Below, piece after piece: positions 35,769-45,443 of a stretch of DNA of 64,000 bases; within the stretch, counting starts at the first letter, position 1; each line of letters begins with the position of its first letter. The stretch comes from an uncultured Prevotella sp. (lineage in GTDB: Bacteria > Bacteroidota > Bacteroidia > Bacteroidales > Bacteroidaceae): positions 55,087-119,086 of the forward strand of contig OMXK01000002.1 of the NCBI GenBank assembly GCA_900314995.1, written 5' to 3'. The position numbers were made by a program, and so were the translations under genes. The notes below the pieces were generated by a model. It searched no databases. It had not been told where the DNA came from and was given only the letters and a program-made list of their open reading frames with translations.

Positions 35769-36668
35769 ATGAAGAAAATCAGAGCCGCCGTCGTAGGTTA
35801 CGGCAACATTGGAAAGTATGCCCTCGAGGCATTGGAGGCTGCTCCCGACATGGAAGTGGCCGGTATCGTTCGCCGCAATGGTGCAGAGAACAAGCCTGCT
35901 GAACTAGCGCAGTATGATGTGGTAAAGGATATCCGCGAACTGAAGGATGTGGATGTGGCCATCCTTGCTACACCGACTCGTTCCTGTGAAGAGTATGCCA
36001 ATCAGATTCTGCCCTTGGGCATCAATACCGTCGATTCTTTCGATATCCACACCAATATCCGGGGCTACCGCGAACGTCTGATGAAACTGAATAAGGAGAC
36101 GAATACCGTCAGCGTCATTGCCGCAGGCTGGGATCCGGGTTCCGACTCTATCGTCCGCACCTTGATGCAGAGTCTTGCTCCGAAGGGACTCAGCTATACC
36201 AACTTCGGTCCTGGTATGTCGATGGGCCACAGCGTTTGCGTGCGCTCCAAGGCTGGTGTTAAGAATGCGCTCTCGATGACGATTCCCCTCGGCGAGGGTA
36301 TCCACCGCCGCATGGTGTATGTAGAGCTCGAAGAGGGTGCGAAACTCGAGGAGGTGACTGCCGCCATCAAGGCCGATCCTTATTTCGCCAACGATGAGAC
36401 TCATGTGTTCCAGGTAGAGAGTGTCGACGATGTGCGCGACATGGGTCATGGTGTGAACCTCATCCGCAAGGGTGTCAGCGGCAAGACGCAGAACCAGCGT
36501 CTGGAGTTCAACATGAGCATCAACAATCCCGCCCTCACGGGTCAGGTGCTTGTCAACGTGGCCCGTGCCTCGATGCGCCTGCAGCCCGGCTGCTACACGA
36601 TGGTCGAGATTCCCGTCATCGACATGCTCCCGGGTGACCGTGCCGATCTCATCGAGCATCTGGTATAA
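35769..36668 (+). CDS. ddh: meso-Diaminopimelate D-dehydrogenase
   Basis: NADPH-dependent enzyme that makes meso-diaminopimelate directly from tetrahydrodipicolinate for lysine and peptidoglycan. 299 residues. The Rossmann motif VVGYGNIGKYALEAL is at residues 8-22, followed by ILATPTRSCEEYA, the substrate-binding VDSFDIHTNI, and AAGWDPGSDSIVRTLMQSLAPKG, which is the family hallmark. The C-terminus DMLPGDRADLIEHLV also fits. It stands alone between its own promoter and a strong terminator. Confidence 0.95.
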   Translation: MKKIRAAVVGYGNIGKYALEALEAAPDMEVAGIVRRNGAENKPAELAQYDVVKDIRELKDVDVAILATPTRSCEEYANQILPLGINTVDSFDIHTNIRGYRERLMKLNKETNTVSVIAAGWDPGSDSIVRTLMQSLAPKGLSYTNFGPGMSMGHSVCVRSKAGVKNALSMTIPLGEGIHRRMVYVELEEGAKLEEVTAAIKADPYFANDETHVFQVESVDDVRDMGHGVNLIRKGVSGKTQNQRLEFNMSINNPALTGQVLVNVARASMRLQPGCYTMVEIPVIDMLPGDRADLIEHLV

Positions 36669-36699
36669 AGATTGCAAACATATTCACTTTTGTAGCTTG

Positions 36700-36745
36700 T
36701 CCCCTGATTATGCCCTTTGTGGGGTGATTCAGGGGATTTTTATTT
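36700..36745 (+). terminator. Rho-independent terminator of ddh
   Basis: TCCCCTGA (36700-36707) pairs with TCAGGGGA (36729-36736), then ATTTTTATTT. Confidence 0.85.
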
Positions 36746-36752
36746 GTTAATA

Positions 36753-37062
36753 TGGTCACGGTCACAGTTGTGACCATGTGACCGTTTATATGTGAGCGGT
36801 TTTGAAATTAGTTTACAATCAAGAACTACTCCCTGCAAACTCCGAGTTTGCCGTAATGTAAGCAGTGGTTTCATTACGACAAACCACCCTTTTAGTCCCA
36901 GCAAACTAGTGGTTTGCTACCGATAAACTTAGTGTCTTGTAACTGGCTGTGTGTCAAATGGATACAAAATAGCCTCTTGGAATTGTCGATTTTGAAGAAT
37001 GTTTACAATACTAACCTAAGTAATATCTAAAGTTTACATGGTCGCAACTGTGACCGTGACCA
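36753..37062. repeat. 310-bp element bounded by 27-bp inverted repeats (MITE-like)
   Basis: Bases 36753-36779 and the complement of 37036-37062 agree at 26 of 27 positions (both read TGGTCACGGTCACAGTTG and on). Each arm is itself a dyad, TGGTCAC...GTGACCA. The 256-bp interior is AT-rich and noncoding and holds three further inverted repeats: CGTAATG/CATTACG (36852, 36872), GTGGTTT/AAACCAC (36865, 36881) and GCAAAC/GTTTGC (36901, 36912). No transposase is encoded and I see no clear target duplication. It could be a miniature transposable element, a pair of operators, or the ends of a decayed mobile element. Confidence 0.65.
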
Positions 37063-37078
37063 GGTCGTACTATAAATA

Positions 37079-37112
37079 ATCCCCCGCTCGGGTGGAGCGA
37101 GGGATTTCTCTT
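37079..37112. terminator. Terminator of the GH94 phosphorylase gene (likely bidirectional)
   Basis: ATCCCCCGCTC (37079-37089) pairs with GAGCGAGGGAT (37095-37105) with one mismatch; T-rich on the right and A/T-rich on the left. It lies directly after the minus-strand phosphorylase stop. Confidence 0.78.
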
Positions 37113-37113
37113 T

Positions 37114-39555
37114 TTACATGGTCACCTCTACGGTGTGTTTGCCTTTGGAATATGGAATCACGGTTCCATCTATGGCCTGACCGTCGAGGGTGATGCTCTT
37201 CACACCCTTCTGTGCGCCATTGGGATGGATGGTAATCTCGTATTCGGCCTCACGGAACTTACGGTTGACGGTATAGTCGGTGGCCGTCTCCGGCAGACAG
37301 GGATCGATGCGGATGCCGTCGTAGTCGGGCTTGATGCCGAGGATGAACTCGGAGACGGTGTACCACATCCAGGCGGCGGTACCCGTGAGCCAGGAGTTCT
37401 TACCCTCGCCAGGCTTGAAGGCATCCTTGCCGGCTACCATCTGACAGTTTACGTAAGGCTCCACCTTGTGGAGCGTCTGGTATTTCTCCTCGACGTATGA
37501 AGGCAGGATCTTGGCGTAGTGGCTCCAGGCGTCGTTGCCGCGACCTGCGATGCACTCGCCTATGATGACCCAGGGATTGTTGTGGCAGAAGATACCTGCG
37601 TTCTCCTTGTAGCCCTCGGGGTAAGAGGAAATTTCACCGTACTCATAGATATACTTCGAGAAGGCGGGATTGTTGAGCACCATGCCGTGCTCGCACTCCA
37701 GATACTTCTTGCAGGAGTCGAGTGACTTGGCAACGAGTCCGTCCTCAGCACCGATCTCGGCCATCGTACACCAGCCCTGAGACTCGATGAAGATCTTGGC
37801 CTCTTCGCACTCGTTGGAGCCGATCTTGCGGCCGTAGAAGTCGTAGGCACGGAGATACCACTCACCGTCCCAGCCGTGCTTCTTCACAGCCTCGATCATC
37901 GCGTCGACGGCCTGCTGCATGCGTTCTGCTTCGGCTGTCTTGCCAATCTTCTTGCAGAGGGCGACGTAGTCCTTGCCGGTGACAACGAAGAGACCTGCAA
38001 TCATCAGGCTCTCGGCCTTGGTGCCCTCGGAGACGTTCTCGGTGGTCTGGAAGCTCTCGTTAGGATCCCACGAGAAGCAGTTGAGGTTCAGACAGTCGTT
38101 CCAGTCTGCACGCCCGATGAGCGGCAGCATATGGGGACCGAGGTTGTTGATGACGTGATTCATCGAAATCTTGAGGTGCTCGAAGAGGGTAACCTCTGAG
38201 CCAGGCTGATTGTCGAAGGGCACCATCTCATCGAGAATCGAGAAGTCACCCGTCTCCTTGATGTAGGCCACCGTTCCGAAGATAAGCCAGCAGGGGTCGT
38301 CGTTGAAGCCGCCGCCGATATCGTTGTTGCCGCGCTTGGTGAGGGGCTGGTACTGGTGGTAGCAGCCGCCGTCGGGGAACTGCGTGGAAGCGATGTCGAT
38401 GATGCGCTGACGAGCACGTGGCGGTATCTGATGCACGAAGCCCACGAGGTCCTGATTCGAGTCGCGGAAGCCCATGCCTCGGCCTACGCCGCTCTCGAAG
38501 AACGATGCCGAGCGCGAGAAGTTGAACGTTACCATACACTGGTACTGGTTCCAGATGTTCACCATGCGATCGAGCTTGTCGTTACCCGTTTTTACCTTAT
38601 ATATATTGAGCAGGGCATCCCAGTACTCGCAGAGTTCGGCGAAAGCCTTGTCCACCTTCTCGGTGGTATCGAGCTCGGCGATGAGGGCGTGAGCCTTCTC
38701 CTTATTGATGACCTGTGGGGCAGAGAACTTCTTCTCCTGTTCGTTTTCGATATAGCCAAGGAGGAACACGAAGTCGCGAGACTCGCCAGGCTTGAGGGTG
38801 ACCTCGATATAGTGGGAGGCGATGGGGCTCCAGCCGTGGGCATGACTGTTGCGGGGCTTGCCCTCCATGACTGCCTGCGGATCGGCAAATTCGTTGTAGA
38901 GACCTACGAAAGTCTCGCGATCGGTATCGAAGCCCTGTATCTCAGCGTTTACATGATAGAAGGCATAGTGATTGCGGCGCTCGCGATATTCGGTCTTATG
39001 ATAGATGGTCGAGCCCTCAATCTCAACTTCGCCAGTAGAGAAGTTGCGCTGGAAATTCTCCATGTCGGTAGCGGCATTCCAGAGACACCACTCCTCGAAG
39101 CTGAAGAGCTTCAGGCTCTTGGTTTCCGAGGATTCGTTCTTCAGCGTCAGTTTCTGCACCTCAGCCCACTTCTTCAGTGGCACGAAGAACAATACGCTGG
39201 CCTCGATGCCGTTTTTCTTACCCGTGATGCGGGTATAGCTCATACCGTGACGGCACTCGTAGAAGTCGAGCGGCGTCTTACAGGGTTTCCATCCCGGATT
39301 CCAGACGGTGTCGCCATCCTTGATGTAGAAGTAACGGCCGCCATTGTCCATCGGCACGTTGTTATAGCGATAACGGGTGATACGGCGGAACTTGGCGTCC
39401 TTGTAAAAACTGTATCCACCTGCGGTATTAGAGATGAGAGAAAAGAAGTCCTCGTTGCCCAGATAATTGATCCAGGGCCAAGGAGTCTGAGGGTCAGTAA
39501 TAACATACTCTCGATGCTGGTCATCGAAGTGTCCGTAACGTTTCTGCTGTTCCAT
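37114..39555 (-). CDS. GH94 glycoside phosphorylase, probable cellobiose phosphorylase
   Basis: 813 residues, full length for this family. GH94 enzymes cleave beta-1,4 disaccharides with phosphate to give a sugar 1-phosphate. The N-terminal [27 protein letters not shown] and NTAGGYSF are typical of cellobiose phosphorylases, the (alpha/alpha)6 barrel follows, and the catalytic acid is D487 in [10 protein letters not shown]. No signal peptide, so it acts in the cytosol on imported disaccharide. [11 protein letters not shown] and [27 protein letters not shown] also fit the catalytic domain. No transporter or glucosidase lies next to it. Related specificities (cellodextrin, laminaribiose, chitobiose) cannot be fully ruled out. 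Confidence 0.88.
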   Translation of the reverse strand: MEQQKRYGHFDDQHREYVITDPQTPWPWINYLGNEDFFSLISNTAGGYSFYKDAKFRRITRYRYNNVPMDNGGRYFYIKDGDTVWNPGWKPCKTPLDFYECRHGMSYTRITGKKNGIEASVLFFVPLKKWAEVQKLTLKNESSETKSLKLFSFEEWCLWNAATDMENFQRNFSTGEVEIEGSTIYHKTEYRERRNHYAFYHVNAEIQGFDTDRETFVGLYNEFADPQAVMEGKPRNSHAHGWSPIASHYIEVTLKPGESRDFVFLLGYIENEQEKKFSAPQVINKEKAHALIAELDTTEKVDKAFAELCEYWDALLNIYKVKTGNDKLDRMVNIWNQYQCMVTFNFSRSASFFESGVGRGMGFRDSNQDLVGFVHQIPPRARQRIIDIASTQFPDGGCYHQYQPLTKRGNNDIGGGFNDDPCWLIFGTVAYIKETGDFSILDEMVPFDNQPGSEVTLFEHLKISMNHVINNLGPHMLPLIGRADWNDCLNLNCFSWDPNESFQTTENVSEGTKAESLMIAGLFVVTGKDYVALCKKIGKTAEAERMQQAVDAMIEAVKKHGWDGEWYLRAYDFYGRKIGSNECEEAKIFIESQGWCTMAEIGAEDGLVAKSLDSCKKYLECEHGMVLNNPAFSKYIYEYGEISSYPEGYKENAGIFCHNNPWVIIGECIAGRGNDAWSHYAKILPSYVEEKYQTLHKVEPYVNCQMVAGKDAFKPGEGKNSWLTGTAAWMWYTVSEFILGIKPDYDGIRIDPCLPETATDYTVNRKFREAEYEITIHPNGAQKGVKSITLDGQAIDGTVIPYSKGKHTVEVTM

Positions 39556-39586
39556 ATGTTCGTTTTAGTTTAACTGTTATTTCGGG

Positions 39587-39594
39587 CAAAGGTA
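39587..39594 (-). promoter_or_regulatory. -7 element TACCTTTG for the GH94 gene
   Basis: TACCTTTG on the minus strand, 31 nt before the phosphorylase ATG at 39555. Confidence 0.65.
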
Positions 39595-39677
39595 CAAAAA
39601 GTTCTTGTAATCGGCGCGTTTTTTGTAGGAAAAAGTAACTTTTGCTTCATTTTTTTGGATAATTAATGGAAAAAGCG

Positions 39678-39685
39678 TACTTTTG
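39678..39685 (+). promoter_or_regulatory. -7 element TACTTTTG for the fabG operon
   Basis: TAnnTTTG match 31 nt before the fabG ATG, opposite the GH94 promoter; the two elements are 83 nt apart. Confidence 0.65.
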
Positions 39686-39716
39686 CACATTATTTATAAA
39701 TGGAGACTAAACAGAA

Positions 39717-40448
39717 ATGAAATTTGCGTTAGTGACAGGAGCCTCCCGTGGTATCGGAAAGGCTGTGGCTTTGCGGCTGGCATCAGCAGGCTGGCCTGTA
39801 GTGATTAATTACTTGAGTAACAAAGAGGCTGCCCAGCAGGTGGCCGATGAGATAACTGCCAAAGGTGGTACAGCGGAATTGCTGCCCTTTGACACCTCGG
39901 ATCCGAAGGCTATCGAAGCCGCTTTGGACCAGTGGGAGCAGGCGCATCCCGAGGACTGGTTTGCTGTGCTGGTAAACAATGCCGGTATCCGTCGTGACAA
40001 CGTGATGTTCATGATGTCCGACGAAGACTGGCACCGCGTGCTCGACACGACGCTGAACGGCTACTTCTACATCACCCGCAAGCTGCTGAAGCACATGATG
40101 CCCCGTAAGCGTGGCGGACGAATCATCAACATGGCTTCTCTCTCAGGCGTGAAGGGTCTGCCTGGTCAGACTAACTACAGTGCGGCAAAGGCTGCTATCA
40201 TCGGTGCTACGAAGGCATTGGCACAGGAGGTGGCCCCCCGAAATATCACCGTGAACGCCATCGCTCCCGGATTCATCGAGACGGATATGACCAAGGATCT
40301 GCCTGTGGACGACCTGAAGAAGATGATCCCCACAGGCCGCTTCGGCAAACCTGAGGAGGTGGCTGCCCTCGTAGCATTCCTCGCATCAGACGAGGCTGCC
40401 TATATCACAGGCGAAGTGATTAACATCAACGGAGGACTGTATACATGA
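39717..40448 (+). CDS. fabG: 3-oxoacyl-ACP reductase (FabG-like SDR)
   Basis: NADPH-dependent reductase, 243 residues, classical SDR. Cofactor motif TGASRGIGKA at 7-16, NNAG in VLVNNAGIRRDN, active-site Ser in NMASLSGVKG and Y-x-x-x-K in NYSAAKAAIIG, C-terminal ITGEVININGGLYT. In this operon (with a ketosynthase, ACP, AMP ligase and MMPL exporter) it probably reduces a growing polyene or special acyl chain rather than ordinary fatty acids. It overlaps the ketosynthase gene by 4 nt (ATGA). Confidence 0.92.
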   Translation: MKFALVTGASRGIGKAVALRLASAGWPVVINYLSNKEAAQQVADEITAKGGTAELLPFDTSDPKAIEAALDQWEQAHPEDWFAVLVNNAGIRRDNVMFMMSDEDWHRVLDTTLNGYFYITRKLLKHMMPRKRGGRIINMASLSGVKGLPGQTNYSAAKAAIIGATKALAQEVAPRNITVNAIAPGFIETDMTKDLPVDDLKKMIPTGRFGKPEEVAALVAFLASDEAAYITGEVININGGLYT

Positions 40449-41668
40449 GAAGGGTCGTTATTACAGGTATGGGCATCTGGTCATGCCTGGGAACGGACAG
40501 GGAGACTGTTAAGGAATCGCTCTATACAGGAAAATCGGGTATTGTTCTGGACAAGGACCGTTTGACTTACGGTTACCGCTCAGGACTGATGGGGTTCGTT
40601 GAGACACCCGTGATTACCAAGCAGATGCTGGATCGTCATACCCGTGCCGGTATGTCGGAAGAGGCGCAGTATGCCTATATGGCCTCGCGCCAGGCTTTCG
40701 AACAGGCCCAGATCTCTGACGAATATCTGCGTCAGAATGAGGTGGGCTGTATCTTCGGCAACGACTCTTCGGCAAAGCCCGTCATCGAGTCGTCGAAGAT
40801 TATGGATGAGAAGCACGACACGGCGATGTTGGGCTACGGTCTCATCTTCCAGTCGATGAACTCGACGGTGAATATGAACATGAGTACCATCTTCCACCTG
40901 CGTGGCGTTAACTTCACCATCTCGGCAGCCTGTGCCAGTGGCAGCCACTCGATAGGACTGGGCTATATGCTGATACGGCAGGGCCTGCAGGATATGGTGC
41001 TCTGTGGCGGTGCCCAGGAGACGAACTACTATTCGATGGCCTCGTTTGACGCCCTGAATGCCTTCTCCGTCCGTATGGATGAACCCACGAAGGCCAGTCG
41101 TCCCTTCGACAGGGATCGTGACGGTCTGATTCCCAGTGGTGGTGCAGCAGCCCTCGTGCTTGAGGACTATGACCATGCTGTGGCCCGTGGTGCGAATATC
41201 CTGGCAGAGGTGATCGGCTATGGCTTCTCCAGCAATGGCGGCGGTATCTCAGAACCCAGCGATGACGGTAGCGTGATTGCGATGGGCCGTGCCGTCAAGG
41301 ATGCAGGTATAGAACTCGACGATATCGACTATATCAACGCCCATGCCACCTCGACGCATCAGGGTGATATGTATGAAGCCATCGCCCTTGGCAGAATGTT
41401 CGAGGGTCAGCGCGCCCTGATCAGCTCAACGAAGTCGATGACAGGTCATGAGTGTTGGATGGCGGGCGCCTCGGAGATTGTCTACAGCATCCTGATGATG
41501 CAGAATAACTTCGTGGCTCCGAATATCAACTTCGAGAACCCCGACGAGTATTCCGAGAAACTGAACCTTGCCACCAAGACCATAGACACCGAGGTGAACA
41601 CCGTGCTGAGCAACAGCTTCGGCTTCGGTGGCACAAACTCGGCACTTGTCATCCGCAAGGTGAAATAA
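40445..41668 (+). CDS. Beta-ketoacyl-ACP synthase, FabF-like
   Basis: 407-residue condensing enzyme. The catalytic triad is complete: C163 in ISAACASGSHSIG, H300 in NAHATSTHQGD and H335 in TGHECWMAGASE. The usual KS signatures VVITGMGIWSCLGTD and SNSFGFGGTNSALV are present. Sequence around the active site (CASGSH, HATSTHQGD) differs from housekeeping FabF (CATS, HGTST), as in ketosynthases of aryl-polyene and related loci. It lies 21 nt before the MMPL fusion gene. Confidence 0.9.
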   Translation: MRRVVITGMGIWSCLGTDRETVKESLYTGKSGIVLDKDRLTYGYRSGLMGFVETPVITKQMLDRHTRAGMSEEAQYAYMASRQAFEQAQISDEYLRQNEVGCIFGNDSSAKPVIESSKIMDEKHDTAMLGYGLIFQSMNSTVNMNMSTIFHLRGVNFTISAACASGSHSIGLGYMLIRQGLQDMVLCGGAQETNYYSMASFDALNAFSVRMDEPTKASRPFDRDRDGLIPSGGAAALVLEDYDHAVARGANILAEVIGYGFSSNGGGISEPSDDGSVIAMGRAVKDAGIELDDIDYINAHATSTHQGDMYEAIALGRMFEGQRALISSTKSMTGHECWMAGASEIVYSILMMQNNFVAPNINFENPDEYSEKLNLATKTIDTEVNTVLSNSFGFGGTNSALVIRKVK

Positions 41669-41689
41669 TACAGTGTCGGGGCAGAGGGC

Positions 41690-44600
41690 ATGACAACACT
41701 GATACAAAGGCTATACGACATGATGAGGAGGCACAGGATGCTGTGTCTCCTTTCGTTCATTGTCGTCACGATGTTGTTGGTGCTCTCGGTGGTCAGACTC
41801 TCCTTCAAGGAGGATATCTCAGACTTTCTGCCCCTCGACAGCCGGCATCAGCATGCCTTGAAGGTCTATCAGGACATCTCGGGTGCAAACCAGATGTATG
41901 CCCTGTTCCAGTATCGTGATACCACACAGGCTGATCCAGACGTGATGGTGGCGGCCATCGATGCCTTTACGACCACGCTGGAAGAGCGGGATACGACGGG
42001 GATAGTGCGCGACGTTGTGTCGCAGGTGGATATCTCGAAAGTACAGGAGATAACCGCCTTCGTATATGAGCATATTCCCTACTTCCTGACGGCGGAGGAT
42101 TACCAGCGGATGGACAGTCTGTTGCAACAGCCCGACTATGTGGCTGCTCAGTTGCAGCAGGACAAGGAGATGCTGATGTTTCCTGCCGGCGGACTGCTGA
42201 TTGAGAATATGCAGCGTGATCCGCTGAATCTCTTCACACCAGTGGTGGCTCAGTTGCAGCGCTCCTCGGGAGAACAGCGCTTCGAGCAGTACGACGGCTA
42301 TATCTTCTCCCCCGATATGCAGCGGGCGGTGGTGATGATGAGAACCCCCTTTGGTGCCAGCGAGACGGAGAACAACAGCCGTATGGTGGCACTCCTCGAT
42401 GATGTGAAAGCCTCTGTGGAAACCGCCTGCCCGCAGGTGGAGGTCCATCTGACGGGAGGCCCCGTGATTGCCGTGGGTAATGCCTCGCAGATCAAGAAAG
42501 ACAGCCTGCTGTCGGTAACCCTTGCCATCTTGTTGATTCTCACGCTGCTCTTCCTGTCGTTCCGCAACGTCAGGAATCTGCTGCTGATCGTGGTTTCCAT
42601 AGGCTGGGGATGGCTCTTTGCCATCGGTGGCTTGTCACTCGTCCACCATGATGTGTCGATTATCGTCATCGGCATCTCTTCCGTGATTCTGGGTATCGCC
42701 GTCAACTATCCATTGCACCTGATAGCCCATCTCTCACATACCCCCGACATGAAGAGTGCGCTGAAGGAGATTGTGGCGCCATTGGTCGTAGGCAACATCA
42801 CGACCGTAGGTGCTTTCCTGGCTTTGGTGCCGCTGAAGTCGGTGGCCTTGCGCGACCTTGGTCTTTTCAGCTCGTTCCTCCTTGTCGGCACCATCCTCTT
42901 CGTATTGCTTTACCTGCCTCATCTGGCCAAACGTCCTAACCATCAGGGAGAGACCGTCCTTGCCAGGATTGGCGATGTGAAACTGGAAGACAAGCGCTGG
43001 GTGGTGCGGACAGTCATCCTGCTGACCCTCTTCCTGGGCTACTTCAGCATGAACACCTCGTTTGACTCGAACATGAACCACATCAACTTCATGACGGAAG
43101 AGCAGAAGGCCGACATGGCCTATTTCCAGCAGTTGATGACGGGAACGGCTGCCACCCAGAAAGTGTATGTCGTTTCCACGGGTGTGACAGCCGATGCCGC
43201 CTTGGATCAGAGTCTGCGCATACAACCCCAGTTGCAGGCCCTGAAGGAATCTGGACTTGTGGATGATGTGGCAGGCTGCACCCGATTCCTGTGCTCCAAA
43301 GACATGCAGCGACAGCGCCTGGATCGTTGGAACGAGTGGATAGGGCGCTATCGGGAGACATTGACAGGCACCCTACGGACAGAAGCCCGCAAAGCAGGTT
43401 TCACGGCAGACTCTTTCGAGGCGTTTGAGACCATCGTCAGTGGTGAGTACCAGCCTCAGGCCTTGGCTTACTTCGATATACTCACAAGCGGCCTCTTTGC
43501 CTCAAACGTGAGTATGGACAGTCTGGCAAACGACTATAGTGTCGTCGATGTGCTGACCTTGCATCCAGGGGTGGAGCCCTCGAAGATGGATGCGCGGATG
43601 GAGGCACTTGGCGATGACTCGTATGCCTTTGATATCCAACGGATGAACAGTGCCATTGCCAACAGTCTCTCCGACGACTTCAACTATATTGGCTGGGCCT
43701 GCGGATTTATCGTGTTCTTCTTCCTCTGGTTCTCCTTGGGCAGTATCGAACTGGCGATGCTCTCCTTCCTCCCGATGGCCGTCAGCTGGATTTGGATTCT
43801 GGGACTGATGGGACTTCTGGGTATCCAGTTTAATATCGTAAACGTCATCCTGGCCACTTTCATCTTCGGACAGGGTGATGACTATACCATCTTCATGACC
43901 GAGGGAGCCAGTTACGAATATGCCTACCGTCGGAAGATGCTCGCCTCCTATAAGCACAGCATCATCCTCTCGGCCTTGATCATGTTTATCGGCATTGGCA
44001 CGCTGATCGTGGCGCGTCACCCTGCCCTGCGTTCTTTGGCCGAGGTCACCATCGTCGGTATGTTCTCTGTGGTGCTGATGGCCTATATCTTTCCGCCGCT
44101 GATCTTTAAGTGGCTCGTAAGGCTGAATGGCCGGTATCGCCAGCGTCCGCTCTCGCTGAAACCCGCCTTGTCGATGTTCATCTCTGCGACGGTGTTCTTC
44201 TCGCAGACGCTGTTCTGCACCCTCATCGGCTTCGTGCTCTTTGAGGTGTTGAAGCCTACTCCGGCGCGAAAGGATTTCTTCCGTCGGCTGATGATGCACC
44301 TCTTCCGCTTCGATTTCAACCATATCCCTTGGGTGAAGTTCAGGATAAACCGTTCCTTGGATGAACTATTGGATCGTCCTGCCATGATTGTGTGCAATCA
44401 TCAGTCGATGATAGACCCCGCCATCTTCATGTCGCTCTCTCCACGGCTCATTCTGGTGGCCAATGAGCATCCCGGCAGCTATTGGGTCGTGAAGTCCATT
44501 TACCGTTGGCTGGGACATGTCACGCTGACGGGCGACAACCTTGATGTAGAGGTGTTCCGTCGGTATATCCAGGAGGGCTATAGCTTCGTGGTTTTCCCCG

Positions 44601-45181
44601 AGGGCGAGCGTAATCCCGACTCTTCCATCCTGCGATTCCATAAGGGCGCTTTCTATCTCGCCGAACAATTAGGGCTCGACATCATCCCCGTGCTGCTTCA
44701 TGGAGCCAACGTGGTAGTGCCCAGAAATAGTTTCGTGGTCTATCCCAATACCCTGACTGTTGAGATCGGCGAACGTGTGAAGCTCTCAGATACAGCTTTC
44801 GGTGAGGGCTACCTCGCACGGACGAAACGCTTCCACCATTATTATATAGTACAATACGGACAATTGAAACACCGCTTGGAGACAGCCGACTATTTCGCGG
44901 CACTCGTGACAGACCGTTTCCGTTACAAAGGTGTCGAAGTGGCTCGCACAGTGGAGCGCAACCTCAGGAAACACCATAATTATACGGCTCAGGTGGATGT
45001 GCCTGCGACGGCAGACAAGGTGACGCTGGCGAATGAAGGATTGGGAGAGATGGCGCTCCTCTACGCACTCGTCCATCCCGATGTCGAAGTGACGGTCGTG
45101 GAACCCGATGAAGACAAGGCGGCCTTGCTCCGCTATAGCACCGAGGGCGTTGCACCGAATCTGAAAATAAAGACTAATTAA
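41690..45181 (+). CDS. MMPL exporter / lysophospholipid acyltransferase / methyltransferase-like fusion
   Basis: 1163 residues. Part 1 (about 1-840) is an MMPL/RND permease with TM1 near 15-35, a soluble loop, a bundle of helices (LLSVTLAILLILTLLFLSF), a second loop and a second bundle around 675-840. Part 2 (about 880-1050) is a PlsC acyltransferase with NHQSMIDP at about 902 and FPEGERN at about 969. Part 3 is the beginning of a class I SAM methyltransferase (GLGEMALLYALVHPDVEVTVVEPDEDKAAL near 1120-1150), which stops after the second strand with no room for a full domain. Fusions of all three are known in Bacteroidetes aryl-polyene-type loci. Probably moves and esterifies the pathway's acyl product in the inner membrane. 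The truncated end may be degenerate. Confidence 0.85.
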   Translation: MTTLIQRLYDMMRRHRMLCLLSFIVVTMLLVLSVVRLSFKEDISDFLPLDSRHQHALKVYQDISGANQMYALFQYRDTTQADPDVMVAAIDAFTTTLEERDTTGIVRDVVSQVDISKVQEITAFVYEHIPYFLTAEDYQRMDSLLQQPDYVAAQLQQDKEMLMFPAGGLLIENMQRDPLNLFTPVVAQLQRSSGEQRFEQYDGYIFSPDMQRAVVMMRTPFGASETENNSRMVALLDDVKASVETACPQVEVHLTGGPVIAVGNASQIKKDSLLSVTLAILLILTLLFLSFRNVRNLLLIVVSIGWGWLFAIGGLSLVHHDVSIIVIGISSVILGIAVNYPLHLIAHLSHTPDMKSALKEIVAPLVVGNITTVGAFLALVPLKSVALRDLGLFSSFLLVGTILFVLLYLPHLAKRPNHQGETVLARIGDVKLEDKRWVVRTVILLTLFLGYFSMNTSFDSNMNHINFMTEEQKADMAYFQQLMTGTAATQKVYVVSTGVTADAALDQSLRIQPQLQALKESGLVDDVAGCTRFLCSKDMQRQRLDRWNEWIGRYRETLTGTLRTEARKAGFTADSFEAFETIVSGEYQPQALAYFDILTSGLFASNVSMDSLANDYSVVDVLTLHPGVEPSKMDARMEALGDDSYAFDIQRMNSAIANSLSDDFNYIGWACGFIVFFFLWFSLGSIELAMLSFLPMAVSWIWILGLMGLLGIQFNIVNVILATFIFGQGDDYTIFMTEGASYEYAYRRKMLASYKHSIILSALIMFIGIGTLIVARHPALRSLAEVTIVGMFSVVLMAYIFPPLIFKWLVRLNGRYRQRPLSLKPALSMFISATVFFSQTLFCTLIGFVLFEVLKPTPARKDFFRRLMMHLFRFDFNHIPWVKFRINRSLDELLDRPAMIVCNHQSMIDPAIFMSLSPRLILVANEHPGSYWVVKSIYRWLGHVTLTGDNLDVEVFRRYIQEGYSFVVFPEGERNPDSSILRFHKGAFYLAEQLGLDIIPVLLHGANVVVPRNSFVVYPNTLTVEIGERVKLSDTAFGEGYLARTKRFHHYYIVQYGQLKHRLETADYFAALVTDRFRYKGVEVARTVERNLRKHHNYTAQVDVPATADKVTLANEGLGEMALLYALVHPDVEVTVVEPDEDKAALLRYSTEGVAPNLKIKTN

Positions 45182-45193
45182 TCAAATAACTCT

Positions 45194-45424
45194 ATGAAAG
45201 AAAGAATCAGACAACTGTTGGAAGATGCACTGCCGTTGGTAGACTTCGATTCCGATTTCCTGTTCAGTGAACTCGACTCACTGGGTGTAACCACTATCCT
45301 GATGCTCCTCTCCGACGAGTACGGCATCAAACTGGAGGCTACCGATGCTACACCCCGCAACCTGAAGTCGCTCGACAGTATCGTGGCAATGGTGGAGGGA
45401 AAATGTAAAAATGAAAAAATGTAA
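45194..45424 (+). CDS. Acyl carrier protein
   Basis: 76-residue carrier with the phosphopantetheine serine in FSELDSLGVTTI. Helical, acidic profile and length are typical (MKERIRQLLEDALPLVDFDSDF). It starts 12 nt after the MMPL fusion and overlaps or nearly touches the ligase gene. It is presumably a dedicated carrier for the ketosynthase of this operon rather than the housekeeping AcpP, which normally sits beside fabF. Confidence 0.9.
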   Translation: MKERIRQLLEDALPLVDFDSDFLFSELDSLGVTTILMLLSDEYGIKLEATDATPRNLKSLDSIVAMVEGKCKNEKM

Positions 45425-45443
45425 TAATGTAAAAATTGGTGTC

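Noticed and set aside
38356-39573. 405-codon plus-strand frame opposite the GH94 gene
   Set aside because: Shadow; it even runs over the phosphorylase start and has no family features.
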